34,914 bases of DNA from Chthonomonadales bacterium (GTDB lineage: Bacteria; Armatimonadota; Chthonomonadetes; Chthonomonadales; CAJBBX01). A program made the translations under genes and the position numbers. The notes below the pieces were generated by a model that saw only the letters and a list, made by a program, of their open reading frames with translations, had not been told where the DNA came from and did no database searches. Below are positions 31,527 to 34,914 of this stretch, piece after piece. Location of the stretch: contig JABWBA010000031.1 of assembly GCA_013360745.1 (NCBI GenBank), positions 1 to 34,914 of the forward strand. The letters are read 5' to 3'. The stretch's first letter is position 1. Every line of letters starts with the position of its first letter.

Positions 31527-34500
31527 TTACAGGATGTTCAACGTTGCGGCGCCCGTACCGGGATCCAGATAGGCGTCGCCTGCGAACCTGCATTCGAGCG
31601 TTGTACTTCCCGGCGTCGCATCGAGAGGCACCGTATAGAGTAGGGCGGCTGCTCCAGTAGGCCCTGTGGCTGCAGAGCCCAAGAACGTTCCGTTCAGCCA
31701 GTAGTCGATCTGTTTATCGGATTGCCAGGCGTAGTCGTAGAGTCGCCGGAGATAGACGCGCAGGTAGGTGGAGGAGCCCCGGGCTACGGATCTTGGCAGC
31801 ACCCAGAGATAGGGGATGGCTGGAGTCACGGTCAGGGTCGTAGTTGCCGAGGACGATAGGTAACCATCGTCGCCGGCCCATTCCGCTACGATGGGGCGTA
31901 ATCCTGCACCTCCTGCCTCAGGGATACTGTAGCCGATCTGCGCTCTTCCATCTGCGATCGTCGCATCGCTGCCGACCGGGGTGCCGGCGACCGAGAACTG
32001 CACGGTCTTATCGATTACAGGGATATTCGTCGTAGTGTATAGATACGCCTTCAAGACCGTATAGCCGGTTATCCTGCCCGTTCGGTTCAGGCCCGTCATC
32101 TTCGTCGCGAGAGTGCGGCTTGTCAGGGTGGCTGAGCCGGCCGAGGGTGTGTAGGCAGCATCACCGCCGAACGTGGCCTCGATGGTGCGGATCGGATCGC
32201 CGCTCGTGATCAACCACTCCAGGGTTGCACGGCCAGCCCCATCTGTCCATGCGGCGCCCGTCGGTGTGCCTCCAACCGAGAAGCTGATCTCTCGTCCGAC
32301 AATCCAGGCGTTATCCACCGCGCGACGGAGATACGCACGAAGGAATATGTTCCTCGTGATGACCCCGTCACGGTCCAGAGTGAAGAGGGTGGTGGCTGTC
32401 GGCGTAATCGTCAGTGTGGCGGTTCCTGTAGAGCTGGCATACTGGCCATCGGAGGCGAAACGCGCTTCGATCAGAGCCGTCGTATCCCCGATCGAATCCG
32501 GAACGGTATAGGCGATCTCGGCCGCTCCGGTGCCCGCCGCTGTGACCGCGGCGCCGATCCAGCTGCCCTGCACATAGAAGGCGATCGTCCGGCCTGCAAT
32601 GGGGAGCCCATCGGTAGCGGAGGTTAGTGTGGCTCGAAGTTGGATCGTTGTCCCCGCCGCTCCAGCCGCATCATCCGCGACGAGCACGGAACCGTCTCCC
32701 ACAATCGTCAGCCCTCCCGGAATCGTGGCGGTTTGGCCGTCGGGATTGGTAAGAACAATATCGCGGGCGCCGATCGCCGCATCGACTGCGATATCGATGG
32801 TAGCCGTCGCTTCTGTGGGGCCAGCGACCGAGAACCGTACGTTGGTGATGCCATTCGGGGCGCCGCCATCGATGGTCAGCACGGGCCGGGAGATAAAGTC
32901 GACTCCGGGATCGAAGAGGCCGGCGCCGGTCATAACGATGGACGCGTTGGCCGTCCCGCGGACCAGCACCGCCTCGGGATTATTGAGGGTAGGCGGGGGC
33001 GCGAGCAGCTCCGATACCCACGTGCCCCAACGGTTGGTTGTGGCAGTGGCATACTCCTGTATCGTCCAAACCGTCATCCCATCACGAGGATCAAGGCTGG
33101 AATAGCTGTAATCACCCCATCGGACTCGGTTGCTGGTCACCATATCATAGATGCCCAGACCGGACCGGAGCTCCATCACGGATTGCACGGAGCCTGGCGT
33201 GTCATCGGCCAGGCGGCCCGTAGTGCGTACGGCGATGTAGTTCGAGGCGTTGGATGCCGAAAACGAGATGGCAGCGTGACCCTGATAGGTGACCGTGACC
33301 GAAGGATAGAAGAAGTGGAGCGGATCGGATGGTGCAGGATCATAAATGCGCCCGGATTGTACCAGGGTCGCCACAGGGGCGGTGGCGTCGATTTCGAGCC
33401 ACTCCGCGCCGGTTCGATCGGCTCCTAGCGCTCCGCCCATGGCATTGCATCCGATATTGCGGACGGCCCAGAGCCGTCCATTTCGAATCGTCGCGTGCAG
33501 TATTCGATCGTCTCCGACATGCACGGGCTCGGACGATCCATGAGAAGGGGCGTCCGATGGATCCGCGTATTCCGGTGTGTTCAGGACGCTGGTCGCTGAA
33601 AAGGTTGGTGCGCCAGACGCGGGCCATGTCAGGGTACGGTAGTTCACATTGGCCCAGGCGTTCGTGGACGCCCCTACGAACCACGCAAGACCGCCTGCGG
33701 GAACCGGATCCTCGTTGTGCGGAGGCTGCGGGGTGGACCATATATCAGTGATGTTATCCGTCGAATACACCGTGTCCAGGGTGGGCGATGGCGCGACGAG
33801 CGTGGCCTTGCGTGTCGCATAGATGCGCGAGAAGCTCGTATTATCGTCTCGGAAATACCGAACGCCCACGTAGAGCCCGTTAGCATCGACACCCAGGGTT
33901 TCATAATCCGAAAAGTAGGTCGTGCCCTCGCTCGGCGGGAGGCCGGCGGGGAACACATACTTATCCCAGATGCCCGTTGGATCAGCCGTCCGCGAAACCG
34001 CGAGCAGGACATGGTTGGCGTTCCACTTCGGTTGCCCGTATTCCAGACATGTGGCGAACCAGCGTCCTGTTGGCCGATCATACAGGACACGTGGGTCGTA
34101 CGCTCCGTTCCGAGGATAGGATGTATCACCGACCACCGTCGTGAAGAATGAGGTCAGGCGGATCAGCGCTATCCGAGAGCCCTGCCGGCTATAGACCGCA
34201 ACGGCTCCGTTGATCACCTCCAGGAAATGGTCCGGACCGATGGCGCCCATCGTATCGGGAGGTACGAGGCCCGCGCCGAAGGCCGCATATTCGTCGGAAA
34301 GGCTGACGCCCGCGAAGGATGCCCTGGATGTCTGGGGCGACAGCGTCTGTCGTGCCTCGTCGCGCTTGACCGGAAGCGTCGACTCTATGAACGGGGCGGG
34401 GACGAATAGCGGTGCGGAGGCCTGCGAGTCCGAGAGCCATTTACGCTTTCCGGCTCGTTCGTGTTCGTGGATATTGATGAGGATCGGCGGTTCGGGGCGT

Positions 34501-34646
34501 TGAACGCCTCGATCTCGTCGGATCATAGCGGCCATGCTCTCTGTGAAGGGGTGGGTCGAGCGCGAAACCGCCCGACCTACCTCAGCGCGAGCGCCGTTGG
34601 TCAGCCCGAAGACGAGCAGGAGAGCCGTGCATCTGAGACGATTCAT
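31527..34646 (-). CDS. Large secreted protein: propeller-like N-terminal region, IPT/TIG domain and four Ig-like repeats
   Basis: 1039 residues from ATG 34646 with AGG about 8 nt upstream; it begins with a signal peptide (RLRCTALLLVFGLTNGARA). ATG 34679 or 34787 would put a non-signal extension before it. Residues about 110-545 look beta-rich and propeller-like (DTMGAIGPDHFLEVINGAVA, DPRVLYDRPTGRWFATCLEY, SDYETLGVDANGLYVGVRYF). Residues about 550-645 fit an IPT/TIG domain (LTNPDGQTATIPGGLTIVG). Four Ig-like units of about 97 residues follow (near 648, 746, 846 and 943). Each has a strand with FSV or YWL and G, a SIP/TVP-type strand, and an F-G-D-A-Y-like closing turn before TATLTI. There is no sortase or membrane anchor at the C-terminus. 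A surface or matrix adhesin-like role is inference. Confidence 0.85.
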   Translation of the reverse strand: MNRLRCTALLLVFGLTNGARAEVGRAVSRSTHPFTESMAAMIRRDRGVQRPEPPILINIHEHERAGKRKWLSDSQASAPLFVPAPFIESTLPVKRDEARQTLSPQTSRASFAGVSLSDEYAAFGAGLVPPDTMGAIGPDHFLEVINGAVAVYSRQGSRIALIRLTSFFTTVVGDTSYPRNGAYDPRVLYDRPTGRWFATCLEYGQPKWNANHVLLAVSRTADPTGIWDKYVFPAGLPPSEGTTYFSDYETLGVDANGLYVGVRYFRDDNTSFSRIYATRKATLVAPSPTLDTVYSTDNITDIWSTPQPPHNEDPVPAGGLAWFVGASTNAWANVNYRTLTWPASGAPTFSATSVLNTPEYADPSDAPSHGSSEPVHVGDDRILHATIRNGRLWAVRNIGCNAMGGALGADRTGAEWLEIDATAPVATLVQSGRIYDPAPSDPLHFFYPSVTVTYQGHAAISFSASNASNYIAVRTTGRLADDTPGSVQSVMELRSGLGIYDMVTSNRVRWGDYSYSSLDPRDGMTVWTIQEYATATTNRWGTWVSELLAPPPTLNNPEAVLVRGTANASIVMTGAGLFDPGVDFISRPVLTIDGGAPNGITNVRFSVAGPTEATATIDIAVDAAIGARDIVLTNPDGQTATIPGGLTIVGDGSVLVADDAAGAAGTTIQLRATLTSATDGLPIAGRTIAFYVQGSWIGAAVTAAGTGAAEIAYTVPDSIGDTTALIEARFASDGQYASSTGTATLTITPTATTLFTLDRDGVITRNIFLRAYLRRAVDNAWIVGREISFSVGGTPTGAAWTDGAGRATLEWLITSGDPIRTIEATFGGDAAYTPSAGSATLTSRTLATKMTGLNRTGRITGYTVLKAYLYTTTNIPVIDKTVQFSVAGTPVGSDATIADGRAQIGYSIPEAGGAGLRPIVAEWAGDDGYLSSSATTTLTVTPAIPYLWVLPRSVARGSSTYLRVYLRRLYDYAWQSDKQIDYWLNGTFLGSAATGPTGAAALLYTVPLDATPGSTTLECRFAGDAYLDPGTGAATLNIL

Positions 34647-34689
34647 TGGTAGACCTATCGTACGCGAACGTACCGGCATTATGTTGATG

Positions 34690-34719
34690 ATTATACGAGA
34701 TCCAACCTGTCCATGTCCG
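34690..34719 (-). promoter_or_regulatory. Candidate promoter of the Ig-repeat gene
   Basis: On the minus strand a perfect TATAAT (34690-34695) is preceded at 18 nt by CGGACA (34714-34719), which matches four of six -35 bases. The start would be near 34683, about 37 nt before the ATG at 34646. It supports choosing that ATG over the upstream ones. Confidence 0.5.
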
Positions 34720-34801
34720 CTCCAAGCGCTGCTGGCAATGGAGCGACCCTCGCCGAGCCGCGAACCCCTCCGAAGATTCCCCGTCAAAATGCGACCAGGT
34801 C

Positions 34802-34832
34802 TTGACAGGTGGTGTTGTTGTTCTGGTATAGT
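34802..34832 (+). promoter_or_regulatory. Promoter of a probable rRNA operon
   Basis: TTGACA (34802-34807), a 19-nt T/G-rich spacer and TATAGT (34827-34832), with TGG just before the -10 box (an extended -10, which can compensate for the long spacer). It points rightward toward the boxA and the window edge. The infC promoter at 12063 has the same TTGACA and TGG-TATA pattern. Confidence 0.75.
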
Positions 34833-34862
34833 GTCGTTCGCGTCCTTCTTCGGAGGGAGTGT

Positions 34863-34914
34863 TGTTCTTTGAAAACCGGGCAGGCTTGGTTAAGGAATCA
34901 GGTCTTGCAACGTA
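34863..34914 (+). promoter_or_regulatory. rRNA leader with boxA antitermination motif, cut by window edge
   Basis: TGTTCTTTGAAAAC (34863-34876) matches the boxA-type motif of terrabacterial rRNA leaders, bound by NusB/S10 for antitermination. It lies 31 nt after the -10 box with no open frame between. The remaining bases to the edge look like untranslated leader. A 16S rRNA gene is expected just beyond the window. Confidence 0.7.

Overview
The window is about 35 kb of gene-dense bacterial chromosome with high GC by eye. It is mostly housekeeping genes with some accessory genes between them. I see no phage, insertion sequence, CRISPR or tRNA gene. The best taxonomic guess is Armatimonadota or a neighbouring terrabacterial lineage. 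This is inference from four things: a type II pseudopilin with the C-terminal His/Asp-Gly motif common in Armatimonadota and Planctomycetota, the DUF6754-type membrane cluster, the ffh-rpsP-khpA-rimM-trmD-rplS-lepB gene order, and an rRNA leader boxA of the TGTTCTTTGAAAAC type. No 16S sequence is inside the window to confirm it.

Layout. 1-4973 (minus): a pseudopilin, an amidohydrolase and a CPBP protease in a tight run, then leuS behind its own promoter and cut by the left edge. 5093-6706 (plus): an N-acyl-D-amino-acid deacylase. 6779-7912 (minus): a secreted LolA/DUF2092-like plus TlpA-like thioredoxin protein. Its reading frame is interrupted by a single TGA exactly where the first Cys of CxxC belongs, followed by a SECIS-like hairpin, so it is a likely selenoprotein. 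8026-12003 (minus): six small membrane genes, four of the five junctions overlapping by 4 nt, including a DUF6754-like protein. They look like one uncharacterised envelope complex.

12063-23670 (plus): a long co-directional run. A near-consensus promoter drives infC (ATC start), rpmI and rplT. Then come pheS, pheT, a GT-C glycosyltransferase, a Xer recombinase, radC, an archaeal-type translin, a GT2 glycosyltransferase, an HMA metal-binding protein, a beta-propeller protein and an LD-carboxypeptidase. 23686-29156 (minus): the SRP, ribosome and tRNA maturation operon ffh, rpsP, khpA, rimM, trmD, rplS, lepB, ending in an rnhB-yraN fusion. 29361-31424 (plus): a secreted HExGHxxGxxD metalloprotease-like protein. 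31527-34646 (minus): a large secreted protein with an IPT/TIG domain and four Ig-like repeats. 34802-34914 (plus): promoter and boxA of a probable rRNA operon running off the right edge.

The most notable observations are the in-frame UGA thioredoxin with its SECIS-like stem, the six-gene membrane operon, the RNase HII-YraN fusion, a bacterial translin with the putative C3PO nuclease acidic residues, a PheT that lacks the EMAP/OB domain, and a LeuRS whose HIGH box begins with Ser. Several genes need TTG, GTG or ATC starts, so ATG-only gene calling would misplace them.
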